From contig NZ_FUZE01000014.1 of the NCBI RefSeq assembly GCF_900168205.1, positions 1 to 64,000 of the forward strand: a stretch of DNA of 64,000 nucleotides. The letters are read 5' to 3'. This stretch comes from Chryseobacterium balustinum (lineage in GTDB: Bacteria > Bacteroidota > Bacteroidia > Flavobacteriales > Weeksellaceae). The position numbers and the translations under genes were made by a program. This document shows, piece by piece, positions 35,530-45,026 of this stretch. The notes below the pieces were generated by a model, which was not told the origin of the DNA, did not search any database, and saw only the letters and a list, made by a program, of their open reading frames with translations. Position 1 is the first letter of the stretch. Each line of letters opens with the position of its first letter.

Positions 35530-35967
35530 TTATTTTTTGCAATTGGTAATTATTTTATTGAGCATTTTATCTAGCAAGGATATTTCTTCCAATGACAAAC
35601 CATTTAGAGCGGTCTGTCTGTTTAGTTGAACAATAGGTTCTATTAATTCAATGGTTTTTATCCCTTTGTCAGTTATTTCAAGATTAAATTTTCTGCGGTC
35701 TTCTTGATGAAGAGTCCTAATTAAGTATTCCTTCTTTACCATTAATTCGATCATCCTTGTAATAGAGGCATTGTCTTTAAATATAAGATTTGCCAATTCA
35801 TTTTGAGAAATTTTCGCATTCTTGTTAAGTATCATCAGCACTAAACATTGATCTATGGTGATGTCCTTTATAATTTTAGAAATATTTTTCTGTGATACTT
35901 TTCGATATTCTTTAATTGCTTGTTCAATGGAATAAAGTACTGTTCCAGTTGGATTTTTAATATTCAT
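35530..35967 (-). CDS. MarR-family transcriptional regulator
   Basis: A 145-residue winged-helix regulator: MILNKNAKISQNELANLIFK, DNASITRMIELMVKKEYLIR and the beta-wing HQEDRRKFNLEITDKG, the MarR DNA-binding core. Helices at both ends give the dimer interface. It is the first gene of an operon with the interrupted serine hydrolase. A perfect 20-bp palindrome lies directly upstream of its -7 element, so it likely represses itself and the hydrolase. Confidence 0.9.
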   Translation of the reverse strand: MNIKNPTGTVLYSIEQAIKEYRKVSQKNISKIIKDITIDQCLVLMILNKNAKISQNELANLIFKDNASITRMIELMVKKEYLIRTLHQEDRRKFNLEITDKGIKTIELIEPIVQLNRQTALNGLSLEEISLLDKMLNKIITNCKK

Positions 35968-35981
35968 ATAGATTTGTTTGA

Positions 35982-36008
35982 TGCAAATATAATTGATATA
36001 TCAATTAT
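35982..36008 (-). promoter_or_regulatory. Promoter and perfect 20-bp palindrome (MarR operator)
   Basis: On the minus strand TATATTTG (at about 35984-35991) is the -7 element 20 bases before the MarR ATG. Adjoining it upstream, ATAATTGATATATCAATTAT (35989-36008) is a perfect palindrome that a MarR dimer could bind, blocking the promoter. Confidence 0.65.
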
Positions 36009-36212
36009 ATATATATTTTTGTGTGTTTATTTTAAATTTAAGTAAAGGGTTTTTTAACGAATAATCTATTGTGCGAACATTCAAAGTTTATACATAATGT
36101 TATAGCTTATATAAATCCGAAAATAGTTGGCTTTACGATAATATTGAACCAGATTCTTCTGTAGGTTAAACGTATTGAAAACTTTCATTTTATCGCTCCT
36201 GTGATAATCGTA

Positions 36213-37631
36213 TCATATTTCGGGGATCTCATATAATACCGTATTTAAAACGGCCCCTAAAGGTGAGCTTACAATCGCTGTAACTGTAGTAGAGCCCGGA
36301 ATATTGGTCTGACTGAAAACCATTTCTGTATTTTCTTCAAAAATTCCATTGTGATTATAATAGATATAGGCTTTAACGATGTGATGATAATTGTAGCTAC
36401 CGTTACTGAGAGTTCGGTAGGAGTATTTAGAGGAATACGTGAATGCCGTGCCAAGACAATAATTATTAGAATAATCAGCATAAAACTGCGCATTTGATAA
36501 ATTGTAAGTTTCGGTATAATTGTTAATATCTCCAAATTTGACCATGGCTATTCCCGAATGATGATCTCCGGTGCTTCCGGGCATATCGTGGGTATACAGG
36601 TCGGGGTTAAATTGAAATTATTTTGCAAAGGTTGGGTAAGCAGTACAGGAGAATTGAGCAGGTTACTTTTATATTGCAGAAGTTGAGCAATAGCCCTGTT
36701 CTTTTGGCCAACAGTAATCTGTTTCGGTTACAACCTGTATATGCCATGATATTCTGTTCTACGCCGTTAAATATATTTCCGGTACAGCTGTTAACAGTTC
36801 CAGTTGCACACAGGCTCCCTAATAAATCGGACATAGGATCGGTGTCGCAAACCATATCTCCGTCTAGCGTACAATCAGCATTGGGAGGGCAGGCGCTTCC
36901 ATTTGAGCCTTCTTGGGTATGCCACAGTCCTAATGCATGCCCAAATTCATGGGCCATGGTAGCCTGGCCGGTAGAGCATACGTTCCCTATTAAAAAACTG
37001 TCATCAAACATTGGTATCGTTCCTGCAAAACTGGCATATCCGCTTGCAAGGAATGTACCTGTAGCCAGTTTATTTACGATATAAATATTATAATATTTTG
37101 TAGGATCCCATCTTGATAATTGCGTTATCGTCGATTCATGAACGCCATTATATCCTGTGGCACTGTTGACTCCATACTGAAGGTATTGGTTGTTCGACGA
37201 GAGGTTAGTGCGAGTACAATTCGGAGCGATCTTTGCGAGAACAAGCCTTACGGGAATTACCGTACCGCCATCAGCTTCTCCCAGAATCCCGGGAGCGGTT
37301 CCGGCAAAAACTTCATTTGTATAGTTAATCCATTCGATCACCTGCTGATCGGTTCTGTTGTCGGAGCTCCCTAAATTGCTCCCATCACTGATAATATGAA
37401 CTACTACAGGGATCTCATAGATCTGATTTTTGGAAGTACTTATTTTTCCGCTTTTGGTGAGATCTGAAAGTTTAAGATTAAAGCTTTGGCTTCAGCTTTA
37501 AGGTAAGGATATTGCACGTATATATTTTCCATACGCACACTTGTTGCGCAACTGTTGATATATTTTACATCCGATTGTTGAGCAACGCAAAATTGAGTAA
37601 ACAGGCTAGCGGTGAGGATCAGTTTTTTCAT
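36213..37631 (-). pseudogene. Exported M43-type (pappalysin-like) metalloprotease, broken
   Basis: The pieces are: 37440-37631 with a signal peptide (MKKLILTASLFTQFCVAQQ) and pro-region; 36607-37452 with the metalloprotease domain; and 36213-36584 with part of a C-terminal beta domain (YYNHNGIFEENTEMVFSQTN). The zinc site HEFGHALGLWH and the Met-turn IMAYTG are intact. Frame changes near 37450-37475 and between 36690 and 36580 separate the pieces. Restored, it would be a secreted cytophagalysin-type protease, probably exported by the T9SS. The very end looks truncated because no sorting domain follows. Confidence 0.8.
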
Positions 37632-37708
37632 GGTAGTTTATTACGAAAATACATAATTTCAGTCAAAGTGAGTTTGTAACTTTTACAATCGTACATTGAT
37701 GTATTCAG

Positions 37709-38074
37709 TTACCAAGAATTTTTTTTGCTTTTTTTTCCAAAACAAAATGCAGAAATTTCTTTTAAGCCTGTTTTAATTTTCTCGATCATTTCGGAGAAAT
37801 TAATGTCATTCTCAACGGTGCTAATCGAAGTGGCTATTCCTTTTATATTGTGTTTAGTGTTTGATACAGCAAATACATAGATTATTTCAGAGTCATATTC
37901 GGTTTCGTAGCAAATGTATATCTTATCAATAGCAAATTCAGATGTGTTGAGATTAGTAATTTTTTTTGTGTCAGTCGATCCTGAAAGCATAGATTTCATG
38001 ATGTCGAAATCCAGAGCATATCCTTCGTTCAGCAATTCTGAAATTACATCATGCAATAATATAATTTGTTCCAT
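37709..38074 (-). CDS. Hypothetical protein, similar to short flavobacterial phosphoribosylpyrophosphate-synthetase-like proteins
   Basis: A 121-residue soluble protein: helical start (ILLHDVISELLNEGYALDFD), then FAIDKIYICYETEYDSEIIY and a C-terminal amphipathic helix. The pattern of an N-terminal GY-x-x-x-F and E-x-D-x-x-Y-x-F-E-D-D-E-x-x-Y-A-I resembles roughly 100-residue proteins in this phylum that carry the doubtful label phosphoribosylpyrophosphate synthetase. They have no such enzyme fold. Function is unknown. It is 15 bp after the lipoprotein gene, so perhaps in one operon. Confidence 0.6.
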   Translation of the reverse strand: MEQIILLHDVISELLNEGYALDFDIMKSMLSGSTDTKKITNLNTSEFAIDKIYICYETEYDSEIIYVFAVSNTKHNIKGIATSISTVENDINFSEMIEKIKTGLKEISAFCFGKKSKKNSW

Positions 38075-38089
38075 TTTAAAATTTTAGAG

Positions 38090-38518
38090 TTATTTCCAGC
38101 TGCCCTGCATTGAAATTTCGAGATGTTCACCTTTAACCTCCATATCTATGGGAAAAATGATTTTATAATCATCCATATGAACAGAACACCTATCAATGTA
38201 TCCAGTTATATTGCCCCACAATTCCAAATGATAAGAAGTACCGTACAAGTTCATTTCAGGTGATGGATACATTTTCAGAGTTGCAGGAAGCGGTAAATCA
38301 CTGGGATAAAGTTCAGTCTCTGCAATACTGATTTTACTTTCCTCTTTGAAAACTTTGATAAAAAGTTTTTGTTCCGGAAGAGATTTTTCTTTTTCAAATT
38401 GTTCTAACTTTACTATATCCAATTGAAAAGTCCGGTCGTCATTCTGGCATGAAAAAAGAAAAAATAAAGATGATACAAGGAAAAATGAAATGATCTTTTT
38501 TGTACTATTTGTTTTCAT
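38090..38518 (-). CDS. Hypothetical lipoprotein
   Basis: A 142-residue protein with a lipoprotein signal peptide: KKIISFFLVSSLFFLFSCQN, where the Cys at 24 follows the lipobox LFSC. The mature part is beta-rich (TLKMYPSPEMNLYGTSYHLE, then GSW at the end). No family is recognised. It starts 25 bp after the MFS efflux gene, so it may belong to the efflux transcript. Confidence 0.65.
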   Translation of the reverse strand: MKTNSTKKIISFFLVSSLFFLFSCQNDDRTFQLDIVKLEQFEKEKSLPEQKLFIKVFKEESKISIAETELYPSDLPLPATLKMYPSPEMNLYGTSYHLELWGNITGYIDRCSVHMDDYKIIFPIDMEVKGEHLEISMQGSWK

Positions 38519-38543
38519 AAAATTAATTTAAAAATTGATATGT

Positions 38544-40133
38544 TTATGCTGGTGATAAACGTTTCGATTTCAGGTAAAGCACTGTACGATTGAGATAAGG
38601 AAAAAGAAGAATCAGCACCAATGTTATTGAAAGCATCCAGACCATCATTTCATAATAATCCATTGCAAATCTTAGTTGATTCTGTAAATTCACTCTCTCT
38701 CTTAGCAATTTTTCAGCTCCCTTTACGGCATGATCTTCAAGCATTCCTTTTCCATTAAGCTTCATGGTCTGTCGATGCATGAAGTCTTTTATTGACGGAT
38801 CTATGGCGCTTAAACGATCCTGAAAAGCGTTGTAATGCCTACTCTTTTGATATAATTCATAGTAATTGATCAATGCAATACTTGCGCAAAATCCTAAATA
38901 ACGAATAGCCAATGCTGTGGCCGCTGCAGACGGGCCAATTTGCAGTGGCACCGAAGAGATAATGTAAATGATGGTCGGGACCATAATGAGACCAATTCCT
39001 AACCCTTGGATAAACAACGGAATAAAATAGTTAAATTCGTCAGCCTGTACATCAAATGAAAAATACATTACTGCATGAAACATCAACAAGGTAAAGAAAC
39101 CGGGCATCCAAATACTTCTGATATTTTTTTTCTGCAAAACCAGACAACAGGCGACAATAATTCCAGTAATAAGTCCTAAAAGATTAAAGATATTGATGTA
39201 AGAAAGATAAAACGGATCAAAATGAAGAACGGAAATAAAGTAACTATTTGTAATTCCTGAGGCAAAACGACAGATATACATTATAAAAAGAATGACAAGA
39301 CCTACAGTAAAGTTTCTATATCTGAAAACACTCAAGTTTATATATGGTCTTTTTTTAAACATTTGACGGAATACTAACAGTACCAGTAATGCTCCGATTG
39401 CAATTGTACTTCCTAAAATACGGTTATCTTCTAACCAGTAATATTCTTGTCCAAAAACTGTAATATATCCGATTAGTATAAGTAAGGTACTGAAAATAGC
39501 AAAGCTTTCCCAATCTAATTTATAAAGTGGAAATCTCGAATTGATACGGTAATGTCTCATGGTTATTGCCAGAAAAATAAATCCTGGAAAATATAAAAAC
39601 ACTGCACCTTTATAGATATTGTTAAAATTATAAGAGTCAATAAGATCCGCCGTAATCAAATTATTAAATGGCAATGCACATATTAGAATTCCAAAGAATA
39701 CTGAGAAGCTAATCTCACGACCTCTTTCACTGCTCAATCTGGTAAATATTAAACTTAGAGATAAATTTACATTACACGCAAACAGCATTCCTTGAATAAA
39801 ACGTACTGGAAAAAGAATATGAATCTCATTCGTATAATAACAGATGAGGCATGCCATAATCTGAAGTGTCATAAACAATAGAAAATATTCTTTTGCCGCA
39901 AGAAAGCTAAAAAACCTTCTTTCAAGACTGTAAAATCCAACATATCCGGCATAAAACAATGCAACAGAAAACTGAATATCCGCGGGTTCACAACCGTAAT
40001 ATCCAGCTGCTGCATTTATATTTGCCAAAGGAAGAAAAAATATAGTAATTCCTGGCAGTGTCATCATAAAAAGAATAATTTTTACAAGCCATTCCGGAAT
40101 CCATTTTTTAAAAAAAGGAATCTTTCTAACCAT
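38544..40133 (-). CDS. MFS efflux transporter, DHA2/EmrB-like
   Basis: About 529 residues from the ATG at 40133 (MVRKIPFFKK), which overlaps the end of the HlyD gene by 8 bases. Fourteen hydrophobic segments are spread along the protein, in line with the 14-helix DHA2 drug:H+ antiporters of EmrAB-TolC type pumps. The Bacteroidota members are divergent: the motif A loop has LERRFFSFLAAKE. The C-terminal ~70 residues before the last helix hold a charged loop (MKLNGKGMLEDHAVKGAEKL). It is the inner-membrane part of the three-gene pump. Confidence 0.8.
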   Translation of the reverse strand: MVRKIPFFKKWIPEWLVKIILFMMTLPGITIFFLPLANINAAAGYYGCEPADIQFSVALFYAGYVGFYSLERRFFSFLAAKEYFLLFMTLQIMACLICYYTNEIHILFPVRFIQGMLFACNVNLSLSLIFTRLSSERGREISFSVFFGILICALPFNNLITADLIDSYNFNNIYKGAVFLYFPGFIFLAITMRHYRINSRFPLYKLDWESFAIFSTLLILIGYITVFGQEYYWLEDNRILGSTIAIGALLVLLVFRQMFKKRPYINLSVFRYRNFTVGLVILFIMYICRFASGITNSYFISVLHFDPFYLSYINIFNLLGLITGIIVACCLVLQKKNIRSIWMPGFFTLLMFHAVMYFSFDVQADEFNYFIPLFIQGLGIGLIMVPTIIYIISSVPLQIGPSAAATALAIRYLGFCASIALINYYELYQKSRHYNAFQDRLSAIDPSIKDFMHRQTMKLNGKGMLEDHAVKGAEKLLRERVNLQNQLRFAMDYYEMMVWMLSITLVLILLFPYLNRTVLYLKSKRLSPA

Positions 40134-41190
40134 TAGAACGTTTTTTGCCTGCATATACATTGACGTTCATGCCTACTTTCAGCACATCAATATCTTTTCT
40201 TTTCCCATCTATCTTGATCCTTACTGGAATACGTTGAACAATCTTCACATAATTTCCTGTAGAGTTATCAGGAGGTAATAACGAAAAACTGGAGCCTGTA
40301 GCAGGAGAGAGAGAAATAATAGTTCCCCTAAACTCCCTGTCAGGATAAGAGTCTGCTACAATTTTAACATGGTCACCGATGCGCATATCTTTAATCTGGG
40401 TTTCTTTATAATTAGCAACTACCCATTTGTCTGTTTCGTTGTTTACAATAAAAGCTAATGTTTCACCAGCATCAATCATCTGTCCTACTTCAACTGTTCT
40501 CCGTCCCATTCGTCCGTCGTAGGGCGACACAATAACGGTATAAGAGACATCCAGTTTATGACGGTTTAAAAGTGCCTCGAGTTTTGTTATTTCCGCATGT
40601 ACAACGGTTTTCTCAGCTTGAATATCTTTTATTTTTGATTTAGACGCTGCGTAAGTATCCTGGGAAGCTTGATATTCACTGTTGTTTACATCCAATCCTG
40701 CTTTTACATCTTCGAGTCGTTGTTTTGTAGCTGACTCTTCATTGTAAAGACTCTGATATCGCTTATAATCAAGTTCTTGCTTCCATACTTTGGCCTTGTT
40801 AGCTTCTACTTTAGCTTGTGCTGAAGCAGCCTCCTTTTCCATCGTACGAGTAGTACTTTCCAATACTTCTATTTGAGCGCGAGCCCTTTGAAGGGCAGCC
40901 TGTGTTTGTTCTTGCTGCAATATATATTCACGGTTGTCAATAATTAAGAGAGTGTCTCCTTTTTTCACTTCCTGATTTTCCTCGAACTTTACATCAACGA
41001 TAAATCCACCAGCCCTCGAAATAACGGGATTTACATATTCCTGAACCTGAGCATCATTGGTCTGTTCGTATTTGTAAAAATTTAAAAGGGTAAAGATTCC
41101 CCAAATAGCAAGTGCAGCAACAATGAGACCTGAAACCCATCCGGTTATTTTGGTAATTAATTTGTCTGTAGGAGTATATTTCTTTTTCAT
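40126..41190 (-). CDS. HlyD/EmrA-family periplasmic adaptor
   Basis: A 354-residue membrane fusion protein: one membrane helix (16-36), then a biotinyl-lipoyl-like half (QEYVNPVISRAGGFIVDVKF), a long helical hairpin (residues ~85-205, SAQAKVEANKAKVWKQELDY), the second lipoyl half with VSPYDGRMGRRTVEVGQMID and a beta-barrel (GDHVKIVADSYPDREFRGTI). It links the MFS pump to the outer-membrane TolC-like protein encoded directly upstream (3-bp gap). Confidence 0.9.
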   Translation of the reverse strand: MKKKYTPTDKLITKITGWVSGLIVAALAIWGIFTLLNFYKYEQTNDAQVQEYVNPVISRAGGFIVDVKFEENQEVKKGDTLLIIDNREYILQQEQTQAALQRARAQIEVLESTTRTMEKEAASAQAKVEANKAKVWKQELDYKRYQSLYNEESATKQRLEDVKAGLDVNNSEYQASQDTYAASKSKIKDIQAEKTVVHAEITKLEALLNRHKLDVSYTVIVSPYDGRMGRRTVEVGQMIDAGETLAFIVNNETDKWVVANYKETQIKDMRIGDHVKIVADSYPDREFRGTIISLSPATGSSFSLLPPDNSTGNYVKIVQRIPVRIKIDGKRKDIDVLKVGMNVNVYAGKKRSNG

Positions 41191-41193
41191 ATT

Positions 41194-42516
41194 TTATAAA
41201 ATCCCTATGATATTTTGTAATAAGTAATAATTGTTTTGTGCAAGGATCTTAGCCGATTCCAGCTCAAATTTTGTTTGTAATAACTGAATGTCTGCATCCA
41301 ATAGATCTGTAACCAGCGATGTTTGGCTGAAGTACGTATTTTTAATAATCCTTGCATTCTCTTTGGCTTGTATAACATTTACTTCTGCCACCTTAATTTG
41401 TTCCAATGCTTCCTGATATCTCAGGTAAGCTTCCTTTACCTGCTGTCTTACTTTATCTTCAGTATCTTTATGAGTTTCTTCTTCTTTCTCAAATTCAATT
41501 TTTGCAGCTTTTACTTTTTGAGGGTTGTGATAAAGGGATGACAAAGAAAACGATGCTTTTACACCAACAACTCCCAAAGAATACCAATAAGGATTATAGG
41601 GGAAAAGGAAAATCTGCGGATTGGCATAATAAAATTCTCCGTATAAACCGATCTTGGGAGTAACATTTGTTTTTACTTGCTTAAGCTTTAGCATGCTAAG
41701 CTCTGTGTGCTGTTCTGAAACATGATAGTCAAAAGAATGTTCCAAGGCGCTGTTCAGATATTCATCATAGGTAGCCTTTTCATCCCATTCACTAAATGGA
41801 AATTCGGGGATTATAATCTGCTCGTCGGGAACTCCCAAAATAATATTGAGTTTTTGGGTGGCTATGAGAATATCATTTTCTATAGTAATTAGGGCCATTT
41901 CACGACGGGAAAGTTCAAGTTCGATTCTCAGCAAATCACTTTTCAAAACAACACCGTTTTTATAAAGTGATTTTATTTCTTTTAGTTGCGCTTTTTGATC
42001 ACCAATATCATTCTTAATTAAATCTCTGAAAATAAAGATTTTTTGAAGGTCAAGGTACAATGCAGCTGTTTTATAATGAATATCAGAAATTGCCTTCTTC
42101 TTTTGAATTTCTCTTATCTTCTGTAGTGTTGCATTTTCTTTAATTTTAAGGTTCAGCTTGTTTCCGTTATAAATGTTCAAGTAGAAATCTGCACCAACTT
42201 TATAAAGTGTGTGGATTATCTCATGTTGTGATGGTTTAGAAAAAAGGCCGTTTTCATAGATGGGTATATTAGAAGCCTTTTCAGCAGATCCCTTTACTTC
42301 AATTTCCGGAAGGCGTTCCATTTTTGCATCCTTTAGTTCAGCATTAGCAATTTCTTCTTCCATATTTTTTATTCTTATATGGCGGCTATTCTCTTCAGCT
42401 TTTTGCCATGCATCTTTTAAAGTTAGTCTAAGAGTATCACTTTTGAGACTGCTTGCGTTGGCCAACAGGACAGGACTACCACCAAATATTAGTAGTCCGA
42501 TTAAATAGATTTTCAT
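41194..42516 (-). CDS. TolC-family outer membrane efflux protein
   Basis: About 440 residues from the ATG at 42516 (MKIYLIGLLIFGGSPVLLA), which opens a clear signal peptide. An in-frame start 24 codons upstream would put a basic segment in front of it. Two OEP repeats follow with the usual coiled-coil helices: TLKDAWQKAEENSRHIRIKN at the start, KEIKSLYKNGVVLKSDLLRI in the first half, QVKEAYLRYQEALEQIKVAE and YFSQTSLVTDLLDADIQLLQ in the second. It is the first gene of the efflux operon, 134 bp from the divergent AraC gene. Confidence 0.9.
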   Translation of the reverse strand: MKIYLIGLLIFGGSPVLLANASSLKSDTLRLTLKDAWQKAEENSRHIRIKNMEEEIANAELKDAKMERLPEIEVKGSAEKASNIPIYENGLFSKPSQHEIIHTLYKVGADFYLNIYNGNKLNLKIKENATLQKIREIQKKKAISDIHYKTAALYLDLQKIFIFRDLIKNDIGDQKAQLKEIKSLYKNGVVLKSDLLRIELELSRREMALITIENDILIATQKLNIILGVPDEQIIIPEFPFSEWDEKATYDEYLNSALEHSFDYHVSEQHTELSMLKLKQVKTNVTPKIGLYGEFYYANPQIFLFPYNPYWYSLGVVGVKASFSLSSLYHNPQKVKAAKIEFEKEEETHKDTEDKVRQQVKEAYLRYQEALEQIKVAEVNVIQAKENARIIKNTYFSQTSLVTDLLDADIQLLQTKFELESAKILAQNNYYLLQNIIGIL

Positions 42517-42615
42517 CTGAATTTTTCGAATTATTATGCTTGCAAATTTATCAGGTCTTAAGAGATTTATTTTATCTAAAATAGTCAAGTATTACATAAT
42601 TCCGGCCAAATTATT

Positions 42616-42623
42616 ATATTTGC
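42616..42623 (+). promoter_or_regulatory. Bacteroidota -7 promoter element (TATATTTG)
   Basis: TATATTTG followed by CATAATTC lies 27 bases before the ATG of the AraC gene. TAAATTATAGAATTC just downstream is partly self-complementary and lies between the divergent starts, a candidate regulator site. Confidence 0.55.
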
Positions 42624-42649
42624 ATAATTCTAAATTATAGAATTCTTAT

Positions 42650-43453
42650 ATGGGACTTATTGCAGCTCTTCCAGACATTGATAAATATGATAATAGTGTA
42701 TTTATAATGCATGAAGCATCAGAAAAACTCATCCCTTTTCATAAACACACGAAGGGGCAGCTAAGTTACGTGGAGGGAGGAATTGCGTATATAACTATTG
42801 ACAATCGTACTTATGTTGTCCCTGCAAGACATTTTTTTTGGATTCCTCAAGGTTTAGAACATATCCTTCAGATTGGTCACTCGGCCACAGTGCTACGATC
42901 GCTATACTTTTACGCTCACGATGATTTTTCCGATGCTTTTTTCAGTCGGCTAGGTATTTATCCCGCCTCTGAGCTCCTGATACAAATGATTAAATATACC
43001 GAAATATGGGACGAAAGGCACGTAACTTCAATGGACGAAAATTTCGAGTTTTTAATAGCGTTAAAAAAGATTCTCCCGGGAACCCATAAGCAACCTTTAC
43101 CTATCATTCTTCCTGTTACCCAGAACAAGCAAATGTTGAGAATTGTTAATTATCTTGAAAATACTATAGAAGAAAAGCATAGCCTTACGAGTATAAGTAA
43201 AAAGTTCGGATTGAGTGAACGTTCACTCTCACGCCTTTTTAAGACCGATATGGATATTTCTTTTCTTCAATATCTGAAAACGCTAAGGATTATTAAAGCT
43301 ATCGAGCTGCTTCTGAATACAAACAAATCCATTAACGAAATTGCAGATGAGGTGGGGTACAGTTCAATTAGTTCGTTCAGTGATACTTTTCGTGAGTTTA
43401 CAAGATCCAGACCCACCGATTTGAGAAAGGTCAATGTTAAAACGCCTAAATAA
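42650..43453 (+). CDS. AraC-family regulator of the efflux operon
   Basis: A 267-residue regulator: N-terminal cupin (residues ~12-110) with HKHTKGQLSYVEGGIAYITI and PARHFFWIPQGLEH, then an AraC DNA-binding domain (~170-265) with LTSISKKFGLSERSLSRLFK and INEIADEVGYSSISSFSDTF. Its divergent position from the TolC-HlyD-MFS operon, with a 133-bp shared control region, makes it the likely local regulator, probably an activator that responds to a pump substrate. That role is inferred from position. Confidence 0.85.
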   Translation: MGLIAALPDIDKYDNSVFIMHEASEKLIPFHKHTKGQLSYVEGGIAYITIDNRTYVVPARHFFWIPQGLEHILQIGHSATVLRSLYFYAHDDFSDAFFSRLGIYPASELLIQMIKYTEIWDERHVTSMDENFEFLIALKKILPGTHKQPLPIILPVTQNKQMLRIVNYLENTIEEKHSLTSISKKFGLSERSLSRLFKTDMDISFLQYLKTLRIIKAIELLLNTNKSINEIADEVGYSSISSFSDTFREFTRSRPTDLRKVNVKTPK

Positions 43454-43500
43454 TAGTCACTTGGAAGCAAACTCAAACTCATATAAAATTATTATTATCC

Positions 43501-43662
43501 TTAGGGTTTGGAGTATAGTAAGCTGCCCGGGCTTTTAGCGCTATTTAAAGTTACATAACGGCTTTCGGTAGGATCTTTAAGAACCAGTAAACTTGTATTA
43601 TACTCTTGAAATTTGGCTGCATTGTTTGTCAATTGACTTTGAAATTCTTTTTGATGTTTATA
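43501..43662 (-). pseudogene. Remnant of an anti-sigma factor (RskA-like)
   Basis: Fifty-three codons and TAA in one leftward frame encode FQEYNTSLLVLKDPTESRYV then TLNSAKSPGSLLYSKP. In RskA-type anti-sigma factors the same block (LKDPxxxRVxLxGT...PxAxAxVYW) opens the periplasmic domain. The rest of the gene is gone. It lies 328 bp downstream of the ECF sigma gene on the same strand, where a cognate anti-sigma gene would be expected. Confidence 0.65.
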
Positions 43663-43989
43663 GAACATTCACTTTCGACTGAAACCTGATTCCCAATGTC
43701 ATCTTTAAATCATTATTATTTTAATGCGTTAAAATCTGCTCTTCAATGAGCTAAGGTCCGGAAAAGATTAAAAACTCTTTCAGTGGCTCGTGCAATTATT
43801 GTTTTTTCACTACATGACAATTGGTTTAATGCGTGACATTCTTAACATAGGTTTTATTTAATTGCTCTTTAGGACTATAATGCAACTGATTGACGACAAT
43901 GTTTTCAATTCCTATGTTAGTTATAAATTCTAGTATAATGCTGCCGAAGCAGCATTGTGGATTGCAGTATGTTCAGTATATAACTTTAA
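43663..43989. other. Intergenic region downstream of the sigma factor gene
   Basis: Some 327 bases between the ECF sigma stop and the anti-sigma remnant. I see no clear coding residue; the N-terminal part of the anti-sigma gene probably once lay here. AATGCTGCCGAAGCAGCATT (43937-43956) is a hairpin-forming inverted repeat 34 bp after the sigma stop and may end that transcript. Confidence 0.45.
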
Positions 43990-44640
43990 TTATAGCCGAT
44001 TAATCTCAAGCATCACTTTTTTGCTAAAAGGGTTACAATAAGACAGATTGAAGTCAAAAAGCTCCTCCGCTGTGTAAGATTTTTCAACTGCAATCCTCAG
44101 CATGGTCTTAGCTCTGTTTAGACGGACTTTGACATTTGTTTCACTGATGTTGAGAAGTGCAGATGTTTCAGAGACATTCAATCCGTTTATTTCTCTTAAA
44201 GAAAATACAATTCGATAATCTTCAGGTATTTGAGCCAGAGAATTCTCAATGATGTACCCCAACTCACGGCTGTGAATTTCTTTTTGTATGTCGGTCATTG
44301 AATTGCTGAACATAGGCGTTTCATTTTCATTAATAATCTCATTCGCAAATTCATTTTTATAGCTGAATTTCTGTTTTTTACGATAGCAGTTATTTAACAT
44401 TATTCTGATTATCCAGGTCTTAAAACCAGCGCGTTTTTCGAATTGGCCCAGATTTTTGTAAGCATCAATATAAGTATCCTGCATTAAATCCTGTGTATCT
44501 TCATGGTTGTAATTATATGACCTTCCAATTTTGTATAAATAGGAATTAAAACGTTTTACGATAATTTCATAAAGAGGTTTTTCTCCTTTTAAAATACGGT
44601 TGATAATTTCAACTTCTGTTAATTGACCGAACTGATCCAT
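43990..44640 (-). CDS. ECF-type RNA polymerase sigma-70 factor
   Basis: A 216-residue sigma factor: region 2 (~20-95) with QDLMQDTYIDAYKNLGQFEK and FKTWIIRIMLNNCYRKK, region 4 (~135-190) with IPEDYRIVFSLREINGLNVS and ETSALLNISETNVKVRLNRA. A short C-terminal extension (~190-216, Cys in SYCNPFSKKVML) is extra. It directly follows the DoxX-like gene by 2 bases, so the two are one transcript. The usual downstream anti-sigma gene survives only as a fragment at 43501-43662. Confidence 0.9.
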   Translation of the reverse strand: MDQFGQLTEVEIINRILKGEKPLYEIIVKRFNSYLYKIGRSYNYNHEDTQDLMQDTYIDAYKNLGQFEKRAGFKTWIIRIMLNNCYRKKQKFSYKNEFANEIINENETPMFSNSMTDIQKEIHSRELGYIIENSLAQIPEDYRIVFSLREINGLNVSETSALLNISETNVKVRLNRAKTMLRIAVEKSYTAEELFDFNLSYCNPFSKKVMLEINRL

Positions 44641-44642
44641 GT

Positions 44643-45026
44643 TTAGCTTAGAATTTTTGCTATTTTAGCCATTGAAAGAGCTGCAATTGCCATTACTAAG
44701 TCACGTACTGCCACATCAATGAAGTTAAGACTTAATAATAATGTAATTGCTATCACTGTTAACCAGCCTGCCACGATATAGCCACCTATTTCTGCTTTTT
44801 TGAGAACAATAATGCCAGCCAAAATTTCTATTACACCTACAATCATCATGAAAACCGAAGCAGAAATGGGCAAAACGTTCCCAATTGAAGGGTTGACATA
44901 CTGTTGCCAATCTGTAAGCAAGTTAGTGAATTTGTCTGCTCCCGCAACTATAGGAACAACTACAAAGGTGTACCTTAACAGATTGAATGCTTGTTTAAGC
45001 GCTTTACTTTTGAAAGTATTTTCCAT
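44643..45026 (-). CDS. DoxX-like small membrane protein
   Basis: A 127-residue integral membrane protein with four hydrophobic helices (YTFVVVPIVAGADKF, VFMMIVGVIEILAGIIV, GGYIVAGWLTVIAITLLL, DLVMAIAALSMAKI). Size and layout fit the DoxX/DUF417-like families, which often accompany ECF sigma genes and stress responses. It is translated with the sigma gene. No catalytic residues are evident. Confidence 0.75.
   Translation of the reverse strand: MENTFKSKALKQAFNLLRYTFVVVPIVAGADKFTNLLTDWQQYVNPSIGNVLPISASVFMMIVGVIEILAGIIVLKKAEIGGYIVAGWLTVIAITLLLSLNFIDVAVRDLVMAIAALSMAKIAKILS

Noticed and set aside
38544..42516. RND-type efflux system
   Set aside because: The inner-membrane protein has 14 helices of MFS type and no large periplasmic loops, so it is an EmrAB-TolC-like pump.
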